Source of the DNA: Collinsella sp. AF02-46-1
GTDB lineage: Bacteria; Actinomycetota; Coriobacteriia; Coriobacteriales; Coriobacteriaceae
Direction of reading: 5' to 3'
DNA length: 64,000 nucleotides
NCBI RefSeq assembly: GCF_003465825.1
Contig: NZ_QSBV01000010.1
Span: forward strand, 1 to 64,000
The position numbers and the translations under genes were made by a program. The notes beneath the pieces are model-generated. The model had not been told where the DNA came from and made no database searches. It saw nothing but the letters and a program-made list of their open reading frames with translations. Of the stretch, positions 39,201-48,245 are shown in pieces. Position 1 is the stretch's first letter. Each line of letters starts with the position of its first letter.

Positions 39201-42200
39201 CGACCTTAAGGTCGACGGCACTGTGTTTGCCGTGGGTGATGCGGCCGAGTTCACGCACACCGACCTCGCCTACAATAGCAAGCACACCTACCAGATTCGT
39301 TCGCGCAACGCCGAGGGTTACTCCGCCTGGAGCGATGTGCTCGAGGCGAACTCCGCACTCGATCCGTGGCGGAACGTCCCCGACGCCGAGGAAATCACCT
39401 GGGAGGGCTCACTTTACGGCAGCCATAAGGCCGAGCTTGCCTTCGACCATGAGTTCCAGTCGGGCGACGGCGGTTTCCACTCCGGTGGCAACGATCTGGG
39501 CAAGGCGCTTACCGTTGACTATGGACGCGCTTACAAGCTCGATAAGCTCGAGTACTATCCGCGCGATGACGCCGGCAACGGCACTGTGACCAAGATGCGT
39601 GTTGAGACGAGTCTCGATGGCGTCCACTGGACGAGCCAGGAGGTCGATTGGGCACGTTCCGCTGATTGTAAGACGGTAGCGTTTGACGGCACCGTGGCCG
39701 CCCGTTACGTGCGCATGACACCGCTCGCCTCGGTCGGCAATTTCTTCTCCGCGTCCGAGATTGCCATCTACAAGACCGACGGCACGGATGGCTTCGCCGT
39801 GGGCTCCAACCTCAACAAGGCCACGATCTCCGACGGAGACTACTCCAACATGAAGAACTATCTGGGCCTCGAGAACCGCGAGCCCGATACCCCGACGTTC
39901 GGTTCGCAGATCCGCGACCACTTCGCCGACCTCAACGATAACGGCGTTTACGACGTCTACGATTACTCGTTCACCATGGCGGGTCTTGACGGCGGCACTA
40001 AACAAAAGGGCAAGGTCGCAGGTTCGCTCGCGGTGATTCCGAGCAAGACCGAGGTCGAGGCCGGTGATGAGATCACCGTTGATGTCTATGCGGCCGACGC
40101 CAAGAACGTCAACGCCCTGGGCGCTCTCGTCAACTTCAAGAGCGACCAGTTCGAGTTTGTGTCCGAGAGCATCGCGCAGGACGGCTCGACTGCCGGCATG
40201 GAGAACCTGTCTCGCGAGAAGGTCCAGTTCGCGGACAGAACGCAGACTATCAATCTCGCCTTTGCCAACCGCGGCGATGGCAAGCTCTACAACGGTACCG
40301 GCGCGGTGGCGAGTTTCAAGCTCAAGGCCAAGACCGCCGGCAAGGTCGAACTGCCCTCGACATCTTGGCTCATCGGTCCGGCATGCGACGCACTTGAGTT
40401 TGCGAGCGACGGCACGGTGACGATGCCGGATGTTCCTCAGCCAACGGTCGCCGAGTACGGTCAGGATGCCTTCAACATCACGATGACCAACGATGAGCTC
40501 ACGACCGACGACGGGACCAACGTCGAGAAACTTATCCAGCAGAAGAGCTATAACGCGCTGTTCGATAATAACGAGGGCGACAACGGCTTTGAGTTCCTAT
40601 GGAACTGGAGCGGCAACTGGGACAGCGAGGGTAAGCTTCCGAGTTACGTGAAGCTTCCCACCACGATGACATTCGCATTTAAGACGCCTTCGAAACTCGA
40701 TAGTGTCGAGGTCGTTAACCGCAACGGTGGCAACGGAACCGTGCAGAAGATCAAGGCTGTCGTGACGTTCGAGGATGGCTCGACCCAAGAGTTCGCGGGC
40801 GGGGAGTACGATTCCTTCCGGGCTCGCTACGCTTTTGGCCTCTCTGCCGAGAACAAGGGCAAGAAGGCGACCAAGGTCGAGGTCACGCCGCTTGAGGCAT
40901 CGGGTGACCAGATGCTCACACTGCGTGAGGTCAACTTCAACTACACGCAGGGTGTCGAGGCCATCGAGGGTGTCGAGCTAGGCAAGAACCAGACCGAGTT
41001 CTTTGAAGGCGACGTTACGCTCGTCGACGCCAAGGCCACGCCTGAGAGCGCCGGCTACCCCTATGTGACGGTCGAGAGCTCCGACCCCTCTGTGGTAAGC
41101 GTCTCCGCTGTTCAGGCTGGCGATAGCGTGAGCTACTACCTGCGTGCCAACAAGGCCGGCAAGGCAAAGATCACGGTGGCGTCGGTACTCGACCCCTCCA
41201 AGACCGCATCCTATGAGGTCGAAGTCAAGGCTGGTGTCGATACCTCTGCGCTCGTGGCAGCGCTTTCCGAGGCCGCGGGCTACAGCGAATCCGTCTACAC
41301 TAAGGATTCCTATGCAGCTCTCACCGCTGCGGTCGAGGCGGCTCAGAAGCTCCTCGACGGCGGCCAAGGCAGCTATAGCAAGAAGGATGTCGCAGACGCC
41401 ACAGCCAAGATCGAGAAGGCAATCGACGGCCTCAAGATGCGCCCTGTCGATGAGAAGATTCTTATCAACACGCCCGAGAACCGCAAGAACGTCAAGGTGG
41501 CCGGCTTCTCGAGTGAGGCCGACTACGAGGGCAGCAACGCCGTCAACGCTCTCGACGGCGACGAGCGGACGCTTTGGCACAGCGACTGGGCCCATGGGAC
41601 CGGTATGCCCCAGTATCTGAGTGTCGACCTGGGCCGCGACTACGATCTCACCGACGTTACATTCCTGCCGCGCCAGGACGGCGGCACTAACGGCGATATC
41701 TTCGAGGCCGAGATACTGGTCTCCGACACTGCCGACGGTTATGAGATGGGCACCGCCGCGTCGATGGGTACGTTCGCCTTCGACAATGACGGCCGCGTGC
41801 TCACCGACCGTGGCGACTGGAAACAGATGAGCTTTGGCGCCGCGCGCGGTCGCTACGTGACCGTCAAGGTGATTCACGCCGGCGGTGGCAACGTTGATGC
41901 CTACTGCAGCATGGCGGAGCTCAAGTTCTACGGTACGGCCGTCCCCGATCCGGTGGCGAAGGATGATCTCGCTACCGCGATCGAAAAGGTTGATGCCGAG
42001 GTTGCTGCCGGCGACCTCAAGGCCGGTGACTACACCGAGGCCTCCTGGACGGCGCTCGAGAACGCCCTGGCGAGCGCCCGCGCCATCTTGAGCGACGAGA
42101 AAGCCACGCAGGACGAGGTCGACCAGGCGCTCAGGGCGCTCGAGAGCGCCCGCGGCGCGCTCGAGAAGACCCCGGTGGCCCCGGTCGAGAAACCGACTAA

Positions 42201-42624
42201 GAAGCAGCTCAAGGCCCTGGTCAAGCAGGCGAAGGAGACTGACACTAGGGGCAAGACGGCCGAGTCTGTCAAGGCCCTGACGGATGCCATTACCTACGCC
42301 GAGGACGTCTTGGGTGCTGAGAATGCTTCCGACACCCAGCTCCAGGCGGCCTATGACCAGCTCAAGCTGGCTATTGAGAGCCTCAAGGATGCCGATTCCG
42401 GCAATCAGGGCGGCTCGGGCAACCAGGGTTCCGGCAATGGCTCGAACGGCGGCAACCAGGCGGGCAAGCCCGCAGGCGACAAGGCCCAGGGCAGCAAGAA
42501 GAACGGTTCGGCGATTCCCAATACCGGAGACCAGACGGCGGCGACCGTCGCGACCGTCGGTGGTCTTGGCGCCATCATCGCCGCGATCGGCGCTTTCTTC
42601 CATCGTCGCAGCAAGGCTAAGTAG
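36211..42624 (+). CDS. LPXTG-anchored multidomain GH31 glycosidase
   Basis: This 2137-residue surface enzyme has a signal peptide (1-35), a GH31 module (about 60-850), FN3 (968-1050), F5/8C (1051-1187), a dockerin-like DLNDNGVYDVYDYSF segment (about 1240), a cohesin-like domain (1270-1405), a carbohydrate-binding-like domain (1420-1575), an Ig-like domain, FIVAR, another F5/8C (1750-1910), two more FIVAR repeats, a Gly/Asn linker and IPNTG with anchor. Likely catalytic residues are D480 (KTDVAW, nucleophile) and D531 (WTGDQ, acid/base). The motifs recall GH31 alpha-N-acetylgalactosaminidases acting on mucin; substrate is inference. GTG 36211 follows AAAGGAG. Confidence 0.92.
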   Translation: MRRNSIFTKRWVKGSAVLVATAATLVFANPQQAIATPLKGVDSATVSQSASNVVDIDFADGIKGRITFLEDGIFRYNVDPKGEFSDYATPRSKSHTAKIQAQPDTSDTYSKPSATVADKGDTIEITGGKATVILDKATGKMSIKSGDRVVVSESASLDLDKKGTVQTLAKEKSENFFGGGTQNGRFLHTNQTIAISNTNNWTDGGVASPNPFYWTSDGYGVLRNTFAEGSYDFGSTDSSTVTTLHSENEFDAYYFVATNEGASNVATEMLQDYYKVTGNPVLLPEYGFYLGHLNAYNRDGWSTTSGQKKWETKGSKSSSEKGDVKYESGMSTGYKLDGTLAAETLNGEGPSVDTENMKATDFDRQFSARQVIDDYEDNDMPLGWFLPNDGYGAGYGQNGYYKTGGVNSDGTSSADRLNAVRANVDNLKKFTEYANSKGVSTGLWTQSNLEPDSNSETPWHLLRDFDAEVKTGGISTLKTDVAWVGSGYSFGLNGIKTAYDTVTTGANKRPNIITLDGWAGTQRFGGIWTGDQYGGNWEYIRFHIPTYIGQSLSGNPNIGSDMDGIFGGDPIISARDYQWKTFTPSMLDMDGWGTYRKSPMTHGDPYTGISRFYLKLKAQLMPYIYTSAASAANIDTGNGDAGLPMIRAMLLSDNSEYAASTSTQYQYMFGENFLVAPVYQDTQADENGNDIRNGIYLPNYGTDENPTIWIDYFSGKQYRGGQVLNNYEAPLWKLPLFVKANAIVPMYAENNNPEAVSDTNTKGTDRSQRIVEFFATEGDGTFTQYEDDGSSIENNTTEDDSYGTIDNISYGEHVSTVYSSKAAGGTATFTAEASKGGYNGYDSNRTTTFVANVSAKPTSVVAKNGGSALNVVEVDSQETFDAATPEAGQAVYFYSETPNLNHYGSDADGTEAEQGESFNNTKITTNPKVYVKFAKTDVAAAAQTLELGGFVNADATLTADRLNENLSAPTNLAAPEDVTTPTSIKLTWGKVDGATSYDLKVDGTVFAVGDAAEFTHTDLAYNSKHTYQIRSRNAEGYSAWSDVLEANSALDPWRNVPDAEEITWEGSLYGSHKAELAFDHEFQSGDGGFHSGGNDLGKALTVDYGRAYKLDKLEYYPRDDAGNGTVTKMRVETSLDGVHWTSQEVDWARSADCKTVAFDGTVAARYVRMTPLASVGNFFSASEIAIYKTDGTDGFAVGSNLNKATISDGDYSNMKNYLGLENREPDTPTFGSQIRDHFADLNDNGVYDVYDYSFTMAGLDGGTKQKGKVAGSLAVIPSKTEVEAGDEITVDVYAADAKNVNALGALVNFKSDQFEFVSESIAQDGSTAGMENLSREKVQFADRTQTINLAFANRGDGKLYNGTGAVASFKLKAKTAGKVELPSTSWLIGPACDALEFASDGTVTMPDVPQPTVAEYGQDAFNITMTNDELTTDDGTNVEKLIQQKSYNALFDNNEGDNGFEFLWNWSGNWDSEGKLPSYVKLPTTMTFAFKTPSKLDSVEVVNRNGGNGTVQKIKAVVTFEDGSTQEFAGGEYDSFRARYAFGLSAENKGKKATKVEVTPLEASGDQMLTLREVNFNYTQGVEAIEGVELGKNQTEFFEGDVTLVDAKATPESAGYPYVTVESSDPSVVSVSAVQAGDSVSYYLRANKAGKAKITVASVLDPSKTASYEVEVKAGVDTSALVAALSEAAGYSESVYTKDSYAALTAAVEAAQKLLDGGQGSYSKKDVADATAKIEKAIDGLKMRPVDEKILINTPENRKNVKVAGFSSEADYEGSNAVNALDGDERTLWHSDWAHGTGMPQYLSVDLGRDYDLTDVTFLPRQDGGTNGDIFEAEILVSDTADGYEMGTAASMGTFAFDNDGRVLTDRGDWKQMSFGAARGRYVTVKVIHAGGGNVDAYCSMAELKFYGTAVPDPVAKDDLATAIEKVDAEVAAGDLKAGDYTEASWTALENALASARAILSDEKATQDEVDQALRALESARGALEKTPVAPVEKPTKKQLKALVKQAKETDTRGKTAESVKALTDAITYAEDVLGAENASDTQLQAAYDQLKLAIESLKDADSGNQGGSGNQGSGNGSNGGNQAGKPAGDKAQGSKKNGSAIPNTGDQTAATVATVGGLGAIIAAIGAFFHRRSKAK

Positions 42625-42644
42625 CCCCAGCAACAGCTAAGCAA

Positions 42645-42686
42645 GCGTGCCCGCCGTCCCACCCAAGGACGGTGGGCACGCTTTTT
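42645..42686 (+). terminator. Terminator of the GH31 gene
   Basis: GCGTGCCCGCCGTCC pairs perfectly with GGACGGTGGGCACGC apart from one wobble, followed by T5. Confidence 0.85.
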
Positions 42687-42769
42687 GAATGTAGGCGGAA
42701 AGCTCCGACCCTTCGGCCTTAATCTCGCAAAGCGTTCCGTCTCCCGCCGAACACATCAGCATCGGCGGC

Positions 42770-42775
42770 TATACT
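42770..42775 (+). promoter_or_regulatory. Likely -10 of purE
   Basis: TATACT lies about 65 bases upstream of purE; no clear -35 is seen. Confidence 0.3.
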
Positions 42776-42841
42776 TGAATTATTTGCAGTTAAGGGTCGC
42801 GGATTCGCCGCGTCACCGCTCTCAACAGGAGGTCTTTGTTT

Positions 42842-43306
42842 ATGGCAGATCAAAAGCCGGTTGTCGGGATCATCATGGGTTCCAAGTCCGATCTGGGCGT
42901 TATGGAAGGCTGCACCGCCGAGCTCGAGGCACTGGGTGTGCCCTATGAGCTCGTGATCGCGAGCGCGCACCGCACGCCGGCGAAGGTCCACGAGTGGGCT
43001 TCGACTGCCGCCGATCGCGGTATCAAAGTGATTATCGCCGCCGCCGGCAAGGCCGCTCACCTGGGTGGTGTCGTGGCTGCCTTTACGCCGCTGCCGGTTA
43101 TCGGCGTGCCTATGAAGACGAGTGACCTGGGCGGTATGGATTCGCTGCTGTCGATGGTGCAGATGCCTTCGGGCGTGCCCGTGGCCTGCGTTGCCATCAA
43201 CGGTGCCAAGAACGCCGCCATCTATGCCACGCAGATTCTGGGTGCTTGCGACCCCGAGTACCGCAAGGTTATCGAGAAAATGAAGCAGGAGATGGCCGAC
43301 GCCTAG
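42842..43306 (+). CDS. purE: N5-carboxyaminoimidazole ribonucleotide mutase
   Basis: This 154-residue class I PurE rearranges N5-CAIR to CAIR. GIIMGSKSDLGVM, SAHRTPAKV and AAAGKAAHLGGVVAAFTPLPVIGVP are complete, with the active-site His in SAHR. The ATG at 42842 follows AGGAGGTC. No purK is in the window. Confidence 0.97.
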   Translation: MADQKPVVGIIMGSKSDLGVMEGCTAELEALGVPYELVIASAHRTPAKVHEWASTAADRGIKVIIAAAGKAAHLGGVVAAFTPLPVIGVPMKTSDLGGMDSLLSMVQMPSGVPVACVAINGAKNAAIYATQILGACDPEYRKVIEKMKQEMADA

Positions 43307-43341
43307 GCGTTCCGCCGTTTCACCGCAGTATAAGGAGAGCC

Positions 43342-44340
43342 ATGTCCGATTATCAGGGAAAACGATTCAAGGCTTCTCAGATTCCCGATCCGTCGAAGCC
43401 GGGTGCTGCCCATGCGGCACAGCAGGGTCGGACATCCTCTCCTCAGCAGCCGCGCGCGCCGCGTTCCGTAACGCCGACGTCCCATCGCCGTCAGGATACG
43501 CCTGCTGCTTATCGCCCTTCGTCATACAGTACGGCCAAGAAGTCACCTCGCTCTTCGGCGCATACCGCGCCATCGAGCTATACCGAGCCGCTGCGCAAAA
43601 AGCGCCGCTCCGTCATTCCCATTCTGCTCATCATCATTGGCATTGGCCTGATCGTTGCTGCGGCCGCCATCTTTATTAATGCCCAGATTGGCTACAAGCA
43701 GGCGAGCGAGTCGTATCAAAAAATCGAAAAGCAATATGTGAGCGACAAGGACGCCAGCGGCGTGCCGATTATCGACTTCAACGCGCTCGCCCAGACAAAT
43801 CCCGAGGTTGTGGGTTGGATTTACGCGCCCGGCACCAACATCAACTACCCCGTGGTGCAGACCAACAACAACTCCAAGTACCTCAACACGCTGTTCGACG
43901 GTACGGCCAATGCCTCGGGAGCCATCTTCTTGGATAGCGACGACACCGCGCCGGGCATGGTGGATCAGCAGACCACGATTTACGGCCATCACATGAACGA
44001 CGGTTCGATGTTCAACGTGATTTCGCGTACGACCGATCAGGCGACGTTCGACAGCATGGAATACGTGTACTACATCACGTGCGATGCGACGTATAAGTTG
44101 CGCCCGCTGGCGACCAAGGTGGTCGAGGACACGTATGCCAAGGCGCGCACGCCCAACTTTGAGGGCGATGACGGACTGAAGAATTACCTGTCCGAGATGC
44201 TCGACGGTGCCTCTGCCGTGGCGAGCGATGCCACCGACCGTGCCGCTTCGGCAACCAAGGTCGTAACGCTTGTGACCTGTCGCTCGCTGTCGCTGAGCAA
44301 CACACGCGCCGTCATGGTGCTCACGCCGGTCGAGGAATAA
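43342..44340 (+). CDS. Class B sortase
   Basis: This 332-residue membrane transpeptidase has a cytoplasmic Ser/Pro-rich N-terminus (1-85), one membrane helix (about 90-112) and a sortase barrel. Catalytic residues are visible: His216 in YGHHM, Cys313 in TLVTC and Arg322 in NTRAV. The class B helix region and GWIYAPGTNINYPVVQ fit. It is the only sortase in the window and could anchor the GH31 enzyme or pilins, though class B enzymes usually have dedicated substrates. Start follows AAGGAGA, 35 bases after purE. Confidence 0.93.
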   Translation: MSDYQGKRFKASQIPDPSKPGAAHAAQQGRTSSPQQPRAPRSVTPTSHRRQDTPAAYRPSSYSTAKKSPRSSAHTAPSSYTEPLRKKRRSVIPILLIIIGIGLIVAAAAIFINAQIGYKQASESYQKIEKQYVSDKDASGVPIIDFNALAQTNPEVVGWIYAPGTNINYPVVQTNNNSKYLNTLFDGTANASGAIFLDSDDTAPGMVDQQTTIYGHHMNDGSMFNVISRTTDQATFDSMEYVYYITCDATYKLRPLATKVVEDTYAKARTPNFEGDDGLKNYLSEMLDGASAVASDATDRAASATKVVTLVTCRSLSLSNTRAVMVLTPVEE

Positions 44341-44395
44341 AGTGTCCGGGAGCCCCGTCCCAAAAAGACTGCCCTGGAAATCAAAAGGAGAAATG

Positions 44396-44812
44396 ATGTT
44401 TGAGAATGGCAAATCGATGCCTTCGGTTGATGCTTGGCTGCGCGAAGCCAAGGCCGATGTTTCGGCGGCTGATTGTGGGATGTACCTGACACACAACGGC
44501 GTGGTGCGCGCGACGCCCAAGGCCGAGGTGCGTGGGGTCGAGACCGATGGTGTGGCGCCTGGACATAAGGTGGGCGGCATGGCGTTTGGCTTCGATGCCG
44601 AAAAGGTGCAGGCCGCTATCGAGGCAACGCACGCGATGCCGGGTATCGGTTACGTGCGCGTGTGGTTGGCGAGTGGCGAGCTCGCCGTGGGCGACGACAT
44701 CATGCTCGTGCTCATTGGCGGGGACATTCGCCCGCATGTGGTCGATGCGCTGCAGGCGCTCGTCGGTACCATCAAAAATGAGTGTGTGAGCGAGGTCGAG
44801 CGCGAGGCGTAG
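44396..44812 (+). CDS. MoaE-like protein
   Basis: This 138-residue protein resembles molybdopterin synthase large subunit (MoaE): the THNGVVRATPKAEVRG start and the later stretch WLASGELAVGDDIMLVLIGGDIRPHVVDAL match the family layout, but catalytic lysines are not securely placed. No other molybdenum-cofactor genes are nearby. ATG 44396 is preferred to 44393 because AAAGGAG then has better spacing. It follows sortase B closely. Confidence 0.65.
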   Translation: MFENGKSMPSVDAWLREAKADVSAADCGMYLTHNGVVRATPKAEVRGVETDGVAPGHKVGGMAFGFDAEKVQAAIEATHAMPGIGYVRVWLASGELAVGDDIMLVLIGGDIRPHVVDALQALVGTIKNECVSEVEREA

Positions 44813-44841
44813 AGGCTTGCGTCGATAGAAGGCTCGTTTAT

Positions 44842-44882
44842 AAAAATGCCCGCCGGTACGTGTGATACCGGCGGGCATTTTG
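44842..44882. terminator. Bidirectional terminator
   Basis: AAAATGCCCGCCGGTA and TACCGGCGGGCATTTT form a 16-bp perfect stem between convergent genes. Confidence 0.9.
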
Positions 44883-44902
44883 TGTTTTGGGCGCGGTGGG
44901 CG

Positions 44903-46132
44903 CTACACGCGCGTCGCATCCTTGGGACTCATGGTCATGCTCTGGAAGCGGTTCTCCATGTAGTCGTTATCGAAATACTTGCCGTAGAACTGCGCGACGG
45001 GAATATCCGGCTCCGTGCCGTTGACGCGCTGGTACCAGTAGTCGAGCGACTGCAGCGTCATGACGCCGTCGACCAGCATAATGACGGTAAAGATGACGGT
45101 AGCCGAGTAGCGACTCTTCCACGGAATCATGTTGATGAGCTTGAGCAGCCTCGGCAACAGCAGCTTGATCCAGATAAGGCCACCCAGGCCCCACAGGCAG
45201 GCAAAGCCCGTGCAGGTGCGTCCGCCCGTAAGGACGGCGAGTGGGTCGGGCATGCCGAACAGCTTCATGTGCGAGTAGCTCCACGAGACCACGCCAAATG
45301 AGGTCTGCATAAACCAGCCCACGAACACCTCAAAGCTCGCGCCGAGCACAGCGCTTACCAGGAAAATGATGATGGGGTTCTTTTTATAGAAGCGGTTGAG
45401 CACCATGGTCATGAGTACGGCGCCAAAGCCATAGATGGGGCTGAAGGGACCAAACAGCATGCCGGCGCGGTTCTGGTAGACGCCCGGGTCGTCGACTGTC
45501 ATATGCCAGATGTCCTCGGCGATCAGGCCGAGCACGCAGCAGACGAAGAATACCCAGAACAGGTTGAAGTAGTTGAGCTTGATGTAGCCCTCGCCGGTTT
45601 CATCGCGGCCGAGCATGCCCTCCGCCGCGGCGTCACGGTCGAGCATCTCCTGCAGGCGGCGCTGCAGTTCGCGCTCCTGGCGCAGCGTGGGGTCGACGGT
45701 TGCCGAAAGTGCAACGAGGATGCCGAGCTGGATCGCGGGACGCAGCAGGAAGGGCCCGATGCCCTGGAGCATCACGTCGACCAAAAGCTCGACGACGGTG
45801 AATGCAATAAGGATGTAGGACAGGCGGGCGGCGTTGCGGCGCTGGTTTTTGATAAGGTCCAGGCCAAAGATGATCAGGATGACGGCACTTGCCGCAGAGA
45901 GCATGATGCCGGCGACGATGAGTCCAACCGAGACCAGCATGTTGTCGCCGAGCTTTTCGGTGGCGTTGCCGTTAACAAGTGCCGTGATGACCTGCCACAT
46001 AAAGGCAGCGACCGACGGGAGCGTGCCCACGCCGGAAAGGATGCACAGGACGGCGTACACCTTAATGATGAGGGGAATCTTCTTGACCTCTGTGGCGCTG
46101 GGGACGCTGGGGTCGAGTTCGTTTCGATCCAT
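44903..46132 (-). CDS. CmpB-type (PF06541) membrane protein
   Basis: This 409-residue protein has an N-terminal region of four membrane helices, a charged linker (about 150-180) and a C-terminal domain with about five helices carrying the pattern GPFSPIYGFGAV and ...GTCTGF-like Cys stretches seen in putative ABC-transporter type IV proteins. Function is not established; a role in cell-envelope transport is inferred. It starts behind GAAAGG on the minus strand. Confidence 0.75.
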   Translation of the reverse strand: MDRNELDPSVPSATEVKKIPLIIKVYAVLCILSGVGTLPSVAAFMWQVITALVNGNATEKLGDNMLVSVGLIVAGIMLSAASAVILIIFGLDLIKNQRRNAARLSYILIAFTVVELLVDVMLQGIGPFLLRPAIQLGILVALSATVDPTLRQERELQRRLQEMLDRDAAAEGMLGRDETGEGYIKLNYFNLFWVFFVCCVLGLIAEDIWHMTVDDPGVYQNRAGMLFGPFSPIYGFGAVLMTMVLNRFYKKNPIIIFLVSAVLGASFEVFVGWFMQTSFGVVSWSYSHMKLFGMPDPLAVLTGGRTCTGFACLWGLGGLIWIKLLLPRLLKLINMIPWKSRYSATVIFTVIMLVDGVMTLQSLDYWYQRVNGTEPDIPVAQFYGKYFDNDYMENRFQSMTMSPKDATRV

Positions 46133-46419
46133 ACAGAACCTTTCTCGCTTTGTTGTAGGTTATAAGGATACGCCGCCGACCTGCCAAAAGACAGGACGAA
46201 CGTCCCAATTGCAACTTTGTAATCCCCAACGGTGGACGCGGCGGCCATCTGGGGGGCGCGGGCGCTTGCACTGGACAGACCGATAAAATGTTTGGCAACA
46301 AAACTGATTATTAGCTCGGTGGGCTTTTAAAAAGCGCTGTTCATGCGCGGGAGTGCTTGTCTTGCCGTGCGTATAATAGGGCAGGTAACGCCAAAAATAC
46401 GAGGCTCTGAGGGGATACC
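46133..46419 (+). promoter_or_regulatory. purF upstream region
   Basis: This divergent spacer contains a -10 TATAAT at 46372-46377 with no good -35, and a degenerate AACCTGCCA-type fragment (46178-46195). It should hold the promoter of purFMN; no PurR-type box was identified. Confidence 0.4.
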
Positions 46420-48090
46420 ATGTCTCAAGAAACCATCCGCGCGGCCGAGCGTGCCGCGGGACAGGTGAACACCATGTCGACGTATGATCCGGACTCCGAC
46501 CAGCTGCATGAGGAATGTGGCATTTTCGGCGTATGGGCGCCCGATCGCGACGTGGCTCGACTGACGTACTTTGGCCTGCGTGCGCTGCAGCACCGTGGCC
46601 AGGAATCGGCTGGAATCGCCGTGGGTGACGGCGGCACGGTTATGGTCCGCAAAGATCTGGGCCTGCTCGACCGCGTGTTCTCCAACGCCGACCTGTCGAC
46701 GCTCTCCGGCCAGCTGGCCGTGGGTCATGTGCGCTACGGCACTGCCGGCGCCAAGAGCTGGGAAGCCTCTCAGCCGCACCTCTCTACCATCAATAGCGTC
46801 ATTATCGCGCTCGCGCACAACGGCACCCTCGTCAACACCGACGAGCTGCGCCGTCAGCTGATCGAGCTGGGCGTGCCGTTCCTCTCCAATTCGGATTCCG
46901 AGGTCGCGACCAAGCTTATCGGCTACTTTACCCAGCGTACGGGCCACCTGCGCGAGGGTATTCGCAAGACCATGGAGCTCGTGCGCGGCGGCTACGCCAT
47001 GACGCTCATCAACGAGCAGGCGCTCTACGCATTCCGCGATCCACACGGCATTCGCCCGCTCGTGCTGGGCAAGCTGGTGGACGAGGGTCTGGACCAGGCC
47101 GATGCCGCAGCCGTTTCGCAGCTGCCGTCGCAGGACGGCGCCGCGACGGTTGACGTTGCCACCCATGTCACCCGCGCCGGCGGCTGGGTCGTCGCCTCCG
47201 AGACTTGTGCGCTCGACATTGTGGGTGCCGAGTACGTCCGCGACGTCCGTCCCGGCGAGATTTTGCGCATCAGCGCCGAGGGCCTTGTGTCCGAGCAGGG
47301 CGTGCCTGCCGCCGAGGAGCCTGCTAACTGCATCTTTGAGCAGGTCTACTTCGCTCGCCCCGATTCCATCATGAACGGCAAGAGCGTCTACGCTTGCCGT
47401 TATGACATGGGTCGTCAGCTGGCACATGAGGAGCCCGTCGAGGCCGACCTGGTCATCGGCGTGCCCGACTCCGGCCTGCCGCCCGCGGAGGGCTATTCGC
47501 ACGAGAGCGGTATTCCCTTTGGTGAGGGCCTTATCAAGAACCGCTACGTGGGCCGTACGTTTATCGAGCCTACGCAGGAGCTGCGTGCCATGGGCGTGCG
47601 TATGAAACTCAACCCGCTGCGCGACAACATCGAGGGCAAGCGCCTGGTCGTCATCGATGACTCCATTGTGCGCGGCACCACCATGGTGCAGCTCGTCAAG
47701 ATGCTGCGCAACGCCGGCGCCAAGGAGATTCACATTCGCATCAACTCGCCCGAGGTCATCTGGCCGTGCTTCTACGGTATCGATACCGACGTGCAGTCGC
47801 AGCTCATCAGTGCCAACAAGACGGTCGATGAGATCTGCGAGTACATTGGCGCCGATTCGCTGGCCTTCCTTTCGGTCGAGGGCCTGCTGAAGGTCATGCC
47901 CAAGGGCGGCTACTGCGACGCGTGCTTTACCGGCCGCTATCCCGTGGCGATTCCCGAGAGCTTTGGCCGCGATAAGTTCATGGAGGGCTTTAAGCCCCGC
48001 AACCTGGACAAGCCGCTGTACTTTGACGACGACGCCGTGGTCGAGAAATATGTCGACCGCAGCTGGGAAGAGGAGCACGGCGAGGCCTAA
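46420..48090 (+). CDS. purF: Amidophosphoribosyltransferase
   Basis: This 556-residue enzyme commits PRPP to purine synthesis. The glutaminase nucleophile is Cys33 in EECGIFG, after a propeptide of 32 residues that must be cleaved. The PRPP-binding VVIDDSIVRGTT is clear and C-terminal cysteines (CDACFTG) suggest an Fe-S-type PurF. ATG 46420 follows TGAGGGGA. A palindrome begins at its stop codon. Confidence 0.97.
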   Translation: MSQETIRAAERAAGQVNTMSTYDPDSDQLHEECGIFGVWAPDRDVARLTYFGLRALQHRGQESAGIAVGDGGTVMVRKDLGLLDRVFSNADLSTLSGQLAVGHVRYGTAGAKSWEASQPHLSTINSVIIALAHNGTLVNTDELRRQLIELGVPFLSNSDSEVATKLIGYFTQRTGHLREGIRKTMELVRGGYAMTLINEQALYAFRDPHGIRPLVLGKLVDEGLDQADAAAVSQLPSQDGAATVDVATHVTRAGGWVVASETCALDIVGAEYVRDVRPGEILRISAEGLVSEQGVPAAEEPANCIFEQVYFARPDSIMNGKSVYACRYDMGRQLAHEEPVEADLVIGVPDSGLPPAEGYSHESGIPFGEGLIKNRYVGRTFIEPTQELRAMGVRMKLNPLRDNIEGKRLVVIDDSIVRGTTMVQLVKMLRNAGAKEIHIRINSPEVIWPCFYGIDTDVQSQLISANKTVDEICEYIGADSLAFLSVEGLLKVMPKGGYCDACFTGRYPVAIPESFGRDKFMEGFKPRNLDKPLYFDDDAVVEKYVDRSWEEEHGEA

Positions 48091-48130
48091 AACCTGCCAT
48101 GTAGGGACAGGTTTATTTTGGTAGGTTTTA
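48088..48130. repeat. AACCTGCCA palindrome, copy at purF stop
   Basis: TAAAACCTGCCA (the TAA is the purF stop) pairs with TGGTAGGTTTTA around GTAGGGACAGGTTTATT. Copies lie at 60198-60238 and 60362-60402. Confidence 0.8.
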
Positions 48131-48245
48131 CCTGCTGTTTTGTTGATATGACGGCGCGTGCTGTTATGGCGCGCGCCGAAATGGCGCAACTATGAGCACC
48201 GTTTGGCGCCTGCTCGTCAGACGGTAGTGGGAGAGGAAGGCTCAG

